Made by a program: the position numbers and the translations under genes. The notes under the pieces are model-generated. The model worked only from the letters and a program-made list of their open reading frames with translations. It made no database searches and was not told the origin of the DNA. DNA of 35,056 bases from CAYZDV01 sp964477275. GTDB lineage: Bacteria > Acidobacteriota > Aminicenantia > Aminicenantales > Aminicenantaceae. The stretch lies in NCBI GenBank assembly GCA_964477275.1, contig CAYZDV010000004.1:1-35056 (forward strand), read 5' to 3'. Of this stretch, positions 23,104 through 31,686 are shown piece after piece. Every line of letters starts with the position of its first letter. The stretch's first letter is position 1.

Positions 23104-25116
23104 ATGTCAGCCAGAGACCTCACTCCTGACCGGGCCAGGAAAAAAATCGAAAAACTCAGAAAGGAAGTCGCCTATCACGAAAAAAAGTATTATGTGGATA
23201 ATGACCCCCAGATTTCCGACTATGAGTTCGACACGCTGGTCAAAGAGCTCCGGGAACTCGAGGAGCGATTTCCGGAGCTCGCCACTCCCGACTCGCCCAC
23301 GCGGCGGGTGGGAGAACAGCCCTTGGAAGGCTTTGCCACCGTCGAACACCGCACGCCGATGCTCAGCCTGGATAACTGCTACAATGTCGAAGAGCTGAAA
23401 GAATTTGAAGAAAGAATCCAGAAGATCCTTCCTGAGGAGAGAATCGCCTATGTGACTGAATTGAAAATCGACGGCCTGGGCATTTCTGCCATCTACCGCG
23501 ACGGACGCTACTCCCAGGCTGTGACCAGGGGGGACGGGTTTCGAGGAGACGATGTCACGGTCAATGTCAAAACCATCAAAAGCATGCCCCTCACGATCAG
23601 AGACAGGCGGGAGATCGAAGTCCGGGGGGAAGTCTACCTGCCCTTCCCATCGTTCCAGAAGATCAACCAGGAAAGGCTGGAAAGGGGAGAGCCCCTCTTT
23701 GCCAATCCCCGCAACGCCGCAGCCGGCTCGCTGCGCCTGCTCGACCCCAAGATCGTGGCCTCCCGCGGCCTGGATGTGTTCCTCTACTACATCTTCCTCG
23801 AGGGAAAAGAAGAAGAAAGCCAGTGGAAGAACCTCGAGCGGTTGAAAGAGCTGGACTTCAAGACCAATCCCATCGTCCGCCGCTGTTCGAACCTGAAAGA
23901 AGTGATCGCTTTCTGGGAGGAATGGCGCGAGAAAAGAGACACTCTCGAATACGATGTGGACGGCATCGTGGTCAAGGTCAACTCCACCCGTCAGCGGCAA
24001 AAGCTGGGATACACGGCCAAATTCCCCCGCTGGGCCATTTCCTTCAAGTTCCCGGCCAGACAGGCAACGACAAGAATCAAAGACATCATCGTCCAGGTGG
24101 GGAGGACAGGCGCCCTGACGCCAGTGGCGATTTTCGATCCCGTCAAACTCTCCGGGACCACCATCAGCCGCTCCACCCTCCACAATGAGGCTGAAATCAG
24201 AAGGAAGGACATCCGGATCGGCGATTCTGTTCTCATCGAACGCAGCGGAGACGTCATCCCCAAGGTTGTGGCTGTGATGCACGAGAGGCGCACAGGCAAG
24301 GAAAAAAAATTTATCTTTCCCGCCAGATGCCCTGTCTGTCATTCCCGGACATTCAGGCCAGATGGAGAGGTGATTTCCCGCTGCACCAATCCTTCCTGCC
24401 CGGCTAAACTGCGGGAATCTCTTCTCCATTTCGCCTCGCGGAGAGCCATGAACATCGAAGGCCTGGGTGAAGCTCTGGTCGACCAGCTCCTGGAGAAAAA
24501 ACTGGTGAAGGGCATTCCCGACCTCTATTCCCTGGAGCAGGAGCAGCTGGCCAGCCTGGAGAGAATGGGCCCCAAAAGCGCCCGGAATCTCCTCGATGAA
24601 ATCGAAGCCTCAAAAAAGAGAGACCTGGACCGGCTGGTCTATGCCCTGGGAATCAGACACGTGGGGGAACGGACAGCTATGGCCCTGGCCTCCCACTTTG
24701 AGAATCTGAACTCACTCACCAGCGCTTCTCTGGAAGAACTGACCCGGGTCGAGGATGTGGGGCCCAAGGTGGCCGAGAGCGTGGTTTTTTTCTTCCGGCA
24801 GCCGGAAAATATTGAGCTCCTCCGCAAGCTCAAAGCGGCCGGCCTGAATTTCTCGGCTAAAAAAGAGGAAAGAGAGGGAGAGCAGTTCCTGCTCGGCCTG
24901 ACGTTTGTCCTGACGGGGACGCTGTCCACTATGACCAGGGAAGAGGCTTCGGAAATCATCGCCAAACTGGGAGGAAGCGTCTCCTCTTCGGTCAGCAGGA
25001 AAATCGACTACGTGGTGGTGGGGGAATCGCCCGGATCCAAGCTGGCCAAGGCCCGAGAGCTCGGAATCGCCACTCTCGGCGAAAAGGAATTTTTAAGCCT
25101 GGTCAGAAAGGCTTAG
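23104..25116 (+). CDS. ligA: NAD+-dependent DNA ligase LigA
   Basis: Seals nicks in duplex DNA during replication and repair using NAD+. The 670-residue protein has all expected parts: domain Ia with YYVDNDPQISDYEFD (29-43), adenylation motif ELKIDGLG with Lys121, TRGDG, VRGEVYLP and YDVDGIVVKV, an OB fold, a four-cysteine zinc finger (CPVC, then C..C about 20 residues on), helix-hairpin-helix repeats (GIRHVGERTA, VEDVGPKVAESV) and a C-terminal BRCT domain (LTFVLTGTLSTMTREEA). KIDGLG replaces the more common KIDGLA. The ATG has GAGGG about six bases upstream. Its final 14 bases overlap the convergent J-domain gene. Confidence 0.97.
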   Translation: MSARDLTPDRARKKIEKLRKEVAYHEKKYYVDNDPQISDYEFDTLVKELRELEERFPELATPDSPTRRVGEQPLEGFATVEHRTPMLSLDNCYNVEELKEFEERIQKILPEERIAYVTELKIDGLGISAIYRDGRYSQAVTRGDGFRGDDVTVNVKTIKSMPLTIRDRREIEVRGEVYLPFPSFQKINQERLERGEPLFANPRNAAAGSLRLLDPKIVASRGLDVFLYYIFLEGKEEESQWKNLERLKELDFKTNPIVRRCSNLKEVIAFWEEWREKRDTLEYDVDGIVVKVNSTRQRQKLGYTAKFPRWAISFKFPARQATTRIKDIIVQVGRTGALTPVAIFDPVKLSGTTISRSTLHNEAEIRRKDIRIGDSVLIERSGDVIPKVVAVMHERRTGKEKKFIFPARCPVCHSRTFRPDGEVISRCTNPSCPAKLRESLLHFASRRAMNIEGLGEALVDQLLEKKLVKGIPDLYSLEQEQLASLERMGPKSARNLLDEIEASKKRDLDRLVYALGIRHVGERTAMALASHFENLNSLTSASLEELTRVEDVGPKVAESVVFFFRQPENIELLRKLKAAGLNFSAKKEEREGEQFLLGLTFVLTGTLSTMTREEASEIIAKLGGSVSSSVSRKIDYVVVGESPGSKLAKARELGIATLGEKEFLSLVRKA

Positions 25117-26650
25117 CCGTTTTTTTCTTCTTCTTGCGCAGACCTTCAAGAGAGAAAAGGCCCATCAGGCCCTTTTTCTTCTTTTCCTCTTCTTCCTCTC
25201 CCAGTTCCCTGCGGGCGATCTTATGGTCGGGGTTGACATCCAGGGCTTTTTTGAATTGCCGATCAGCCTTCACATTCAGTCCTTCTCTTTTGTAATACTG
25301 TCCCAATCCCACATGCGCTTCTGGATTCCAGGGCTCGAGATCGATCGCCTTCTTGAAGTCCTCCTCTGCCTTGCGCCGGAAAGAAGGGACCTCCATCTCC
25401 GCCTTTGCCAGGAGCAGGTGATAGGCCGCTTTATTGCTTTTCAACCGGATGGCTTCCTCCAGCAAGACCAGCGCGTCTTCATGCCTCGCCCGGTTGTAAA
25501 GGCTTCTGGCCTGACGAAATCTGGCCTCGGCCTTCTTCTCGACATCTTCTTTTCCCTGTTCGGGTGGAGCCTCAAGTTCCTGACCGTATCTCTCCCTTTC
25601 CCGTTCGTTACTGAGTGTCTGGAAGGCCTTGGTGACCTGGGCAAAGACACCGTCCACCTCCTCCTTGGCACCGGCAGGGAGGTTCAGGCCAAAACGGTCC
25701 GGATGGAACTTCCGGGCTAAATCGAAGTAGGCTTTTTTTATCTCATCGGCAGAGGCGGTCCTGGAAACCTTCAGAATCTGATAGTAATCCATGACTGACA
25801 TTTTTTCCCTGAATACCCCCACCTCCGCAATCTTCTCTTTCAATTCGTCATCCATCACCGGAGGAGGCGGTTCCTTTTCAGCCTCAGCTTTTTTCTTTTC
25901 TTTTTTGGAGGGAGGAGCTTTTTGTGCTCTAACTTTCTTGCCGGGTGCTTTCTTCCTGGCTCTGGGTTTCTTCTCTTCAACCTTTTTCTCATCCAGAAGA
26001 TCGATGAGGTCCAGGCAGTGGAAGAGATAAAGGCTCATCCAGAAAAATTCCTTGTCCATTCCCGAGGACTGAAAAATCTTCCCGGCAGTGGCGCTCCCGT
26101 CGATCGCTTCCAGGAGTATCCTCTCTTCCCGGGTCAAGCGGTCGATCAGAGTCATTTTCTTGGGAACAGGAAATTTCTTTGCCATGAATTCCTGAAAATA
26201 AGGATGCCAATCCATGCGCCTGATGCCTTCTTCTATCAGATCCAGAACATCCATCTTGTAGGAAAACGTCCTCTGGCGGAAATCCTCCCTCTTCTGAAAG
26301 CTCAGCTTCCCGTCAAAATGGGGGAAAGTATTCAAGGTGATTTCTCTCATCTGGAACAGCAGGCCGTCGATGAGGTCCTTCTCGGAGATGATTTTGTTTC
26401 TGATCAAAATTTTTCCCAGGCTCTCCATGGGATCAATATACTGGTCAATCTTCTTGTAGGTCTCGACAGAAATCCTTCCCAGTTTGAGCAAAATTTCTCC
26501 GATGAGCTCCTGGGGATGAGTGGATTTGGCAAACACCAGCACCCCATCCTGAAAAAAGAGATATTTCTGGACCCGCTTTTGCTTGAAAACAAGGATGCCG
26601 CTTTTTTTATTGAAATAGATATCATGCAGGAAATAACCGACGTGTTCCAT
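25103..26650 (-). CDS. DUF4388(PATAN)-J domain-TPR fusion protein
   Basis: A 515-residue cytoplasmic protein. Residues 1 to about 130 look like a DUF4388/PATAN domain (SGILVFKQKRVQKYLFFQDGVLVFAKS, then GEILLKLGRI), known from gliding-motility and signalling proteins. A Lys/Pro-rich linker (about 222-265) leads to a J domain (about 287-356) with intact HPD at 316-318 (RKFHPDRF), so it could stimulate an Hsp70. Three TPR-like repeats follow (about 375-483), then a strongly basic tail. GGAACGAG precedes ATG. The client and partner DnaK are not encoded nearby. It probably recruits Hsp70 to a specific complex, which is an inference. Confidence 0.85.
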   Translation of the reverse strand: MEHVGYFLHDIYFNKKSGILVFKQKRVQKYLFFQDGVLVFAKSTHPQELIGEILLKLGRISVETYKKIDQYIDPMESLGKILIRNKIISEKDLIDGLLFQMREITLNTFPHFDGKLSFQKREDFRQRTFSYKMDVLDLIEEGIRRMDWHPYFQEFMAKKFPVPKKMTLIDRLTREERILLEAIDGSATAGKIFQSSGMDKEFFWMSLYLFHCLDLIDLLDEKKVEEKKPRARKKAPGKKVRAQKAPPSKKEKKKAEAEKEPPPPVMDDELKEKIAEVGVFREKMSVMDYYQILKVSRTASADEIKKAYFDLARKFHPDRFGLNLPAGAKEEVDGVFAQVTKAFQTLSNERERERYGQELEAPPEQGKEDVEKKAEARFRQARSLYNRARHEDALVLLEEAIRLKSNKAAYHLLLAKAEMEVPSFRRKAEEDFKKAIDLEPWNPEAHVGLGQYYKREGLNVKADRQFKKALDVNPDHKIARRELGEEEEEKKKKGLMGLFSLEGLRKKKKKTAKPF

Positions 26651-26860
26651 CTCTCGTTCCTATTATCAGTTAGATTTCACTCAACATGCAAAAGCGAATA
26701 TTAATTTGCGCTTCTCTTCCCTCAAATAATCTTATTTCTGATGAAAAACCTGAATGATTTTTTTTAATACCATAAAAAAAAGATTTTGGAAAGAGTCTGG
26801 TCGCTCCGAGCAAGAATTATCTCCAAACCCGTGACAATGTCAGGATACAGGACAAGTGTC

Positions 26861-26901
26861 GGGAATGGCGTTAAAAATCTGAGAAGTGCAAAGCCATTCC
26901 C
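26861..26901. repeat. Dispersed intergenic repeat (copy 3), inverted repeat
   Basis: GGGAATGGC (26861-26869) and GCCATTCCC (26893-26901) form a 9-bp perfect inverted repeat. The interior GCGTTAAAAATCTGA (26868-26882) is the reverse complement of 5160-5174 except at its final base, linking it to copy 2. It lies in the 342-base gap 26651-26992, where a 64-codon frame (26786-26980) looks spurious. No clear promoter or strong ribosome-binding site for the downstream gene was found. Confidence 0.55.
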
Positions 26902-26992
26902 CAAACAATCTTCCGTTCACAACGAATTTGGAGCTACTCCGGACCCCGCATCTGAGATTGAAATGGAGAAAAAATTATGATACCTTTCAACC

Positions 26993-27841
26993 ATGAGAAT
27001 CGGCCTGGCCCAAATCTCTCCCCACCTGGGAAACCTGAAAAAAAATCTCGAGCTTCACCTCCGGTCCATCGAGCGGGCCAGGAAGAAAAAGGCCGACCTT
27101 CTCATCTTCCCCGAACTCAGCCTTACCGGCTATACCCTCAAGGATCTGGTGGAGGACATCGCCCTCGATGCGAAGAGAAGCCCTCTCATGGCCAGGCTGA
27201 AAACGGCCAGCCGCGAGCTCGACCTCGTGGTGGGTTTTGTCGAGGAGAAGGAAAGAGGCCAGTTTTTCAACTCTGCGGCGTATTTATCGGGAGGAAAGAT
27301 TCTCCATGTGCACCGCAAGACCTTCCTTCCAACCTACGGGATGTTCGAAGAGGGAAAGTTTTTCAGCGAGGGCAAGAACTTTCACACTTTCTCCGCACCT
27401 TTCGGAAAAGCAGGGATGATGATCTGCAGGGACTTCCTCCACTATGGCTCCTGCTATCTTCTTTTTGCCGGCGGGTCAGAGGTCATCATCGTCATCAGCG
27501 CCGCGCCCGGCCGGGGAGTCGCAGGCAAGGAGGCCTACGAGACGAGCCGGATGTGGGAACTGATGGGAGAGACCATCTCCCGCTTCTCCTCAGCGTTCCT
27601 CGTCTACTGCAACAGGGTTGGCTTTGAAGACGGGAAACACTTCGCAGGCGGCTCTTTCATCTTCAGCCCCATGGGCGAGCTTCTGGCCAAAGCGCCCTAT
27701 CTGGACCAGGACCTGCTGATCCAGGATATCAACCTGGAGCACATCCGGGAAGCGCGCAAAAAATGGCCTTACAAGAGAGAAGACAAACCCGAAGTCATCC
27801 TCGAGGCGCTGAAAAGAATCGTCAGGGATTATGAAGATTAA
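26993..27841 (+). CDS. Nitrilase-superfamily amidase, glutaminase partner of NadE
   Basis: A 282-residue carbon-nitrogen hydrolase with the intact catalytic triad Glu41 (FPELSLTGY), Lys109 (HRKTFLPTYG) and Cys145 (MMICRDF). It matches the N-terminal amide-transfer domain found fused to NadE in glutamine-dependent NAD synthetases, but here it is a separate gene. It overlaps the nadE start by 11 bases, so translation is coupled and a two-subunit enzyme is likely: this subunit would free ammonia from glutamine and pass it to NadE. An independent omega-amidase role is the alternative. No good Shine-Dalgarno sequence precedes ATG 26993. Confidence 0.88.
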   Translation: MRIGLAQISPHLGNLKKNLELHLRSIERARKKKADLLIFPELSLTGYTLKDLVEDIALDAKRSPLMARLKTASRELDLVVGFVEEKERGQFFNSAAYLSGGKILHVHRKTFLPTYGMFEEGKFFSEGKNFHTFSAPFGKAGMMICRDFLHYGSCYLLFAGGSEVIIVISAAPGRGVAGKEAYETSRMWELMGETISRFSSAFLVYCNRVGFEDGKHFAGGSFIFSPMGELLAKAPYLDQDLLIQDINLEHIREARKKWPYKREDKPEVILEALKRIVRDYED

Positions 27842-28643
27842 CTGTGCTTTTGTTGAAAAAATCCTGACCTCCTTCATCAGGGAAGAGCTCTACAAGTTCA
27901 ACTATCAAAAAGGCATCCTCGGCCTATCAGGCGGGCTGGACTCCGCTGTCTGCGCTTTTCTGGCCGCTAAAGCCTTGAGGCCGAGAAACGTGATCGGCCT
28001 CATCATGCCTTACGGAGAGAATTTCAGCGAGGATGTCCGCGACGCCAGGGAGCTTGCCACGCGCCTGGGAATCAAATCGAAAGTCATCGACATCTCGCCC
28101 ATGGTTGATGCCTACTTCGCAAGATATCCGACAGAGAACAAAGTGGCCAGAGGAAACAAGATGGCCAGAGAGCGGATGTCCATCCTTTACGACTTTTCTG
28201 CCCGCGAGAATGCTCTGATTCTGGGCACGAGCAACAAAACAGAGCTGCTGCTCGGATACGGAACCATCCACGGCGATATGGCCTGTGCCATAAACCCTCT
28301 GGGAGACCTCTATAAAACCCAGATCCGGCAGCTGGCCAGGCACCTAAGAGTTCCGCCGAAAATTCTGAAGAAGTCTCCCAGCGCTGGCCTCTGGTCAGGA
28401 CAAACAGACGAGAAAGAAATCGGCCTCACCTACGAGGAAATGGACGGCGCTCTCTACCTGCTCGTGGACAAAAAGACGCCCAGGAGGGAAGTCATCGCTT
28501 CCGGAGTGAGCAAAAAAGCCGTGGACAGGATCATCGGCATGATCAAAAACTCCGAGTTCAAGAGAAAACTCCCGCCCATCCCCAAGATTTCCTCCCGGAC
28601 AGTGGGCCACGATTTTCTCTACCCTTACGACTGGGACAGGTAG
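27831..28643 (+). CDS. nadE: NAD+ synthetase NadE
   Basis: Amidates nicotinic acid adenine dinucleotide to NAD+ with ATP, the last step of NAD synthesis. The 270-residue protein has the ATP-pyrophosphatase loop SGGLDS (33-38), GTSNKTELLLGYGT and INPLGDLYKTQIRQLA, plus the C-terminal family end. The domain is the ammonia-using size, and ammonia probably comes from the overlapping amidase gene. ATG overlaps the end of that gene. The window also encodes NadD (32065-32721), the preceding enzyme, at a distance. Confidence 0.94.
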   Translation: MKINCAFVEKILTSFIREELYKFNYQKGILGLSGGLDSAVCAFLAAKALRPRNVIGLIMPYGENFSEDVRDARELATRLGIKSKVIDISPMVDAYFARYPTENKVARGNKMARERMSILYDFSARENALILGTSNKTELLLGYGTIHGDMACAINPLGDLYKTQIRQLARHLRVPPKILKKSPSAGLWSGQTDEKEIGLTYEEMDGALYLLVDKKTPRREVIASGVSKKAVDRIIGMIKNSEFKRKLPPIPKISSRTVGHDFLYPYDWDR

Positions 28644-28646
28644 GAC

Positions 28647-29348
28647 ATGAAGGAGCGAAGTTCAGCCGGTCGAGCGACTGGCACTCTCTATGTGGTGGCC
28701 ACTCCCATCGGTAACCTTGAAGACCTGACCTTCAGAGCAGCGAAAATCCTGGCCGAAGTCTCCCTCATCGCCTGTGAGGATACCCGGCAGACAAAAAAGC
28801 TTCTCAGCCGGTACAGGATTCAAAAACCCCTTGTCAGCTATTTCCACCCCAGAGAAAGCCAGAAAATTCCTGCAATCCTGAACCAGCTCAAAGGGGGCAA
28901 AGACGTGGCCTTGGTCACCGATTCCGGCACCCCCGGAATCTCCGACCCTGGCTACCCTCTCATCCGGGACGCCATCAAAAATCGGATAACCATCGTCCCC
29001 ATCCCCGGCGCATCGGCATTGACAGCCGCCCTTTCTGCCTCTGGCCTTCCCACTCACCGGGTTCTTTTCCTGGGATTTCCTCCCCCGAAAAAAGGCGCCA
29101 CCCAGAGGCTTTTGAATTCACTCCGGGAGGAAAAAGCGACCCTGGTCTTCTACCTTCCTCCCCGCAGGATTCATTCTTTCCTTGAGGCCGTTCTCCAGAT
29201 CATCGGCAACCGTCGTGTCGTGATTGCCAGAGAAATGACCAAAATCCACGAGCAATTCCTTCGGGGAACAGTCGAAGAGCTGCTGAACTTGCTGAAAGGA
29301 AAACAATTAAAGGGCGAGGCGACGCTCCTCATCCAGGGCACTCCGTAA
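28647..29348 (+). CDS. rsmI: 16S rRNA (cytidine-1402-2'-O)-methyltransferase RsmI
   Basis: SAM-dependent enzyme that 2'-O-methylates C1402 in the ribosomal P site. The 233-residue protein shows the tetrapyrrole-methylase-fold signatures of RsmI: LYVVATPIGNLEDLTFRA, CEDTRQTKKLL, VTDSGTPGISDPGYPLI and IPGASALTAALSASGLPT. The start three bases after the nadE stop suggests co-transcription. The N-terminal 12 residues are not conserved in the family, so a slightly later start cannot be excluded. Confidence 0.94.
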   Translation: MKERSSAGRATGTLYVVATPIGNLEDLTFRAAKILAEVSLIACEDTRQTKKLLSRYRIQKPLVSYFHPRESQKIPAILNQLKGGKDVALVTDSGTPGISDPGYPLIRDAIKNRITIVPIPGASALTAALSASGLPTHRVLFLGFPPPKKGATQRLLNSLREEKATLVFYLPPRRIHSFLEAVLQIIGNRRVVIAREMTKIHEQFLRGTVEELLNLLKGKQLKGEATLLIQGTP

Positions 29349-29394
29349 GCTCCTCTCAATTCTTCATCCACCGCTAAAAATTTTCATCAAATAG

Positions 29395-29423
29395 TTGACA
29401 ACTGGCCACTAAGATATTATATT
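29395..29423 (+). promoter_or_regulatory. Sigma-70 promoter of hsp20
   Basis: TTGACA (29395-29400), 17 bases, TATATT (29418-29423), the same hexamers and spacing as the citrate synthase promoter. No CIRCE operator or sigma-32-like box is visible nearby. Confidence 0.72.
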
Positions 29424-29469
29424 AATAATGCACTCAACTTTAAACGCCAATGTGTGAAAGGAGGTAAAA

Positions 29470-29931
29470 ATGGCTATCGTCAGATGGGATCCTTTCAGAG
29501 AGCTTGCCACGCTGAGAGACAAGATGAACCGGCTGTTTGAGGATACCTTCACCTCTCGAGGAGAGGAAAGAGAGCTGGTTTCCGGCACATGGACTCCGTC
29601 GGTGGACATCTACGTGACCGACGGCGAGATCGTCCTCAACGCTGAAGTTCCCGGAATCGACGAGAAAGACATCGAAGTCAAGATCGAAGACAACACGCTG
29701 AGCATCAAGGGCGAGCGGAAGTTCGAAAAGGAGACCACAGAAGAGAATTACCACCGCATCGAGCGCTCCTACGGCTCATTCTACAGGTCGTTCACTCTTC
29801 CCCGGAATATCGAGCAGGATAAAATCCAGGCGGAACACGCGAACGGAGTGCTGAAGATCAGCATGCCCAAGAAGCCAGAGCTCAAGCCGAAGAAGGTGAA
29901 GGTTCTCACGCCGAAGAGCAGCAAAAAGTAA
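29470..29931 (+). CDS. Hsp20/alpha-crystallin small heat-shock protein
   Basis: A 153-residue ATP-independent holdase that binds unfolding proteins and forms large oligomers. The N-terminus IVRWDPFRELATLRDKMNRLFED is characteristic of the bacterial class A family. The alpha-crystallin domain (about 42-140) contains DIYVTDGEIVLNAEVPG, LSIKGERK and SYGSFYRSFTLP, and ends in the conserved GVLKISMPK. The tail is lysine-rich. AAAGGAGG lies just upstream of ATG 29470. It is a single gene between its own promoter and a strong terminator. Confidence 0.95.
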   Translation: MAIVRWDPFRELATLRDKMNRLFEDTFTSRGEERELVSGTWTPSVDIYVTDGEIVLNAEVPGIDEKDIEVKIEDNTLSIKGERKFEKETTEENYHRIERSYGSFYRSFTLPRNIEQDKIQAEHANGVLKISMPKKPELKPKKVKVLTPKSSKK

Positions 29932-29953
29932 AGGCGATTTTTCAATCAGTCCT

Positions 29954-29991
29954 AAAAAAAATGCCCGGGCGATGAGTCCGGGCATTTTTTT
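29954..29991. terminator. Bidirectional Rho-independent terminator
   Basis: A run of eight A, stem TGCCCGG with CCGGGCA (29962-29968 with 29978-29984), then seven T (29985-29991). A-run and T-run make it work on both strands, ending hsp20 (plus) and the comF end of the facing operon (minus). Confidence 0.92.
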
Positions 29992-30008
29992 ACCGGATGA
30001 GGCGGGAT

Positions 30009-30779
30009 TCAGGCCTGAGCGACAGTGAGCGCCCTCACTTCTTTTGCTCCTGCGGCCTTGAGCGCCGAGCTGCATTCCCGGAGAGTGGAGCCCGTGGTGC
30101 AGACGTCATCGATGAGGATGACCACTTTCCCTTCAACCGTTTTCCCATTCCTGACCCGGTAAGCTCCTCGGACGTTCTTTCTCCTCTCCTCCATATCCAG
30201 GCCGGTCTGGGGCGGCACGTTCTTCACCTTCACCAGCGCACTCCCGGCAAGCTCAATCCCTTTAAGCCGCGACAGCTCCCTGGCGATGACCTCGGCCTGG
30301 TTAAAACCCCTCTGCCTTCTCTTTCTGGGATGGAGGGGAACAGGGATGAGGAAGTCGGCTTCCCACCACATCATTTCTTCCTTCTTTAGGGATCGGGCGG
30401 CAAACCGGGCCAGACCCCTGCCCAGGCGGCGAAAGCCCCGGTACTTGAAAAGAAGAATGGCGTCCTTGAGCATTCCCCTGTATCTTCCGCAGGAGCGGTG
30501 GAGGGAAAAAGGAGGCCTTTTCTTGATGCAGTCAAGGCAGAGATGCGGGTCTCCTGTCCCTTCGAAAAACCTTCCGCAGCTCAGGCAGTAAGGAGAGGAG
30601 GAAGGGACGACTTTTTCCCAGCAGAAACGGCAGATGACGCTTTCACCGGGGAACTCGAGCAGGCGAGAACAGAGATGGCAGAATGAGGGGTAAAAGATGA
30701 GCTCCGCGAACTTCCCCCAGGAGGAAAGCTTCCCCTGAAGAAAGGAATTCAGGATTCTTCTTCGACTTTCTGCTGACAT
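30009..30779 (-). CDS. comFC: ComF family phosphoribosyltransferase-like protein
   Basis: A 256-residue ComF/GntX-type protein linked in other bacteria to DNA uptake. Cysteine pairs CHLC, CRFC, CLSC and CLDC (about 34-84) form two zinc-ribbon-like units. LIPVPLHPRKRRQRGFNQAEVIA and the PRPP loop VVILIDDVCTTGSTL mark the phosphoribosyltransferase fold. No other competence gene is in the window, so DNA uptake is not shown. The start overlaps the dksA-like gene by 31 bases. It is the last gene of the long minus-strand operon, ending at the shared terminator. Confidence 0.92.
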   Translation of the reverse strand: MSAESRRRILNSFLQGKLSSWGKFAELIFYPSFCHLCSRLLEFPGESVICRFCWEKVVPSSSPYCLSCGRFFEGTGDPHLCLDCIKKRPPFSLHRSCGRYRGMLKDAILLFKYRGFRRLGRGLARFAARSLKKEEMMWWEADFLIPVPLHPRKRRQRGFNQAEVIARELSRLKGIELAGSALVKVKNVPPQTGLDMEERRKNVRGAYRVRNGKTVEGKVVILIDDVCTTGSTLRECSSALKAAGAKEVRALTVAQA

Positions 30780-31105
30780 TCCACACAGAAGGATGTCCAG
30801 GGAACCACATCCAGCCTTTTTTTACTGATGCCCTTCTGGCACATCTGGCAGATGCCGTAGTTGCTCTCTTTGATTCTCTTTAAGGCAGCATCAATCAATG
30901 ACAGCTGTTCCCTGTCGGCATCGGTGAGGCTCAACAGGAATTCCTTGGTGTATGAACTCTCTGCCTTATCCGCAATGTCCTGGGCTATTCCCGTTTCCAC
31001 TTCCTTACTTTCGTTGTAGGCTTCGCTGATTTTACTGACAATTGCCTGTTTTCTTTTCAAAAGAATTTTCCTGTATTTTTCTTTTTCGGCTTTATTCAAA
31101 GTCAT
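30749..31105 (-). CDS. DksA/TraR family zinc-finger protein
   Basis: A 118-residue DksA-like transcription regulator that would enter the RNA polymerase secondary channel. The coiled-coil tip has acidic residues Asp43 and Asp46 in DIADKA, matching the DxxDxA motif needed for activity. The C-terminal zinc finger has Cys86, Cys89, Cys107 and Cys110. It is shorter than E. coli DksA (151) and similar to other short family members. A G-rich stretch directly precedes ATG, and the gene follows rlmH by five bases. Confidence 0.93.
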   Translation of the reverse strand: MTLNKAEKEKYRKILLKRKQAIVSKISEAYNESKEVETGIAQDIADKAESSYTKEFLLSLTDADREQLSLIDAALKRIKESNYGICQMCQKGISKKRLDVVPWTSFCVECQQKVEEES

Positions 31106-31110
31106 CCCCC

Positions 31111-31578
31111 CTATTTCGCATATTTTCTTCCTTTCAACATTGACACAGACCGGTAGACCTGCTCGAGGAGCATGACCCGGACCAGTTCATGAGAAAATGT
31201 CATTGGAGAAAGAGAAAGAAGGAGGTCGGCCGTGTCCAGGATTCTCTTTTCCAGACCCAGGAATCCTCCGACAACAAACGTCACCGCGCGGGTGGAACCG
31301 AACGAAATTTTCTTCAACAGACGCGCTAATTCCACAGAGCTCATCTTTTTTCCCTCGTCGGAGAGGCAGATAATATAAGTATTTTCCATGCGTTTTTCAA
31401 GACCAGACGCCTCGATTTCTTTGATTTTCTCGGAAAATTTTTCGGAAATCCCTCTCGCTGTTTTTGTCTCAACCAGCTCGCACGGCTCCAGCTGGTTGAT
31501 TCTTTTCAAATAATACTCCTGCAGATTTCTCATCTCCCTGTTTCGCGTCTTCCCCGGCCACAAAATTCTGATTTTCAT
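31111..31578 (-). CDS. rlmH: 23S rRNA pseudouridine-1915 N3-methyltransferase RlmH
   Basis: SPOUT methyltransferase acting on pseudouridine 1915 of 23S rRNA in assembled ribosomes. The 155-residue protein has FVVGGFLGLE, LSLSPMTFSHELVRVMLLEQVYRS in family order. The C-terminus is odd: RlmH normally ends near YHK or YHR, but this one ends KYAK, replacing a usually conserved histidine. MKIRILWPGK is the typical N-terminus, although no Shine-Dalgarno sequence is visible. It follows a 108-base gap containing its own promoter. Confidence 0.92.
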   Translation of the reverse strand: MKIRILWPGKTRNREMRNLQEYYLKRINQLEPCELVETKTARGISEKFSEKIKEIEASGLEKRMENTYIICLSDEGKKMSSVELARLLKKISFGSTRAVTFVVGGFLGLEKRILDTADLLLSLSPMTFSHELVRVMLLEQVYRSVSMLKGRKYAK

Positions 31579-31638
31579 CCAGACGGTCGCATCGCCATTT
31601 CTTCAGCGAGAAAAGTCTCCATGAAAAATTGTCCATAA

Positions 31639-31667
31639 AAAATAATGATTCAAATCGAAAATGTCAA
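31639..31667 (-). promoter_or_regulatory. Internal promoter before rlmH
   Basis: On the minus strand TTGACA (31667-31662), 17 bases, TATTTT (31644-31639). It could transcribe rlmH, the dksA-like gene and comF separately from the rplU operon. Confidence 0.5.
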
Positions 31668-31686
31668 TATCTTTTTAAGTCAGAAA

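Noticed and set aside
26786..26980. 64-codon plus-strand frame upstream of the amidase gene
   Set aside because: No convincing ribosome-binding site or family resemblance, and it runs through repeat copy 3.
29349..29469. CIRCE or other heat-shock operator before hsp20
   Set aside because: No TTAGCACTC-N9-GAGTGCTAA or similar inverted repeat is visible, only a housekeeping-type promoter.
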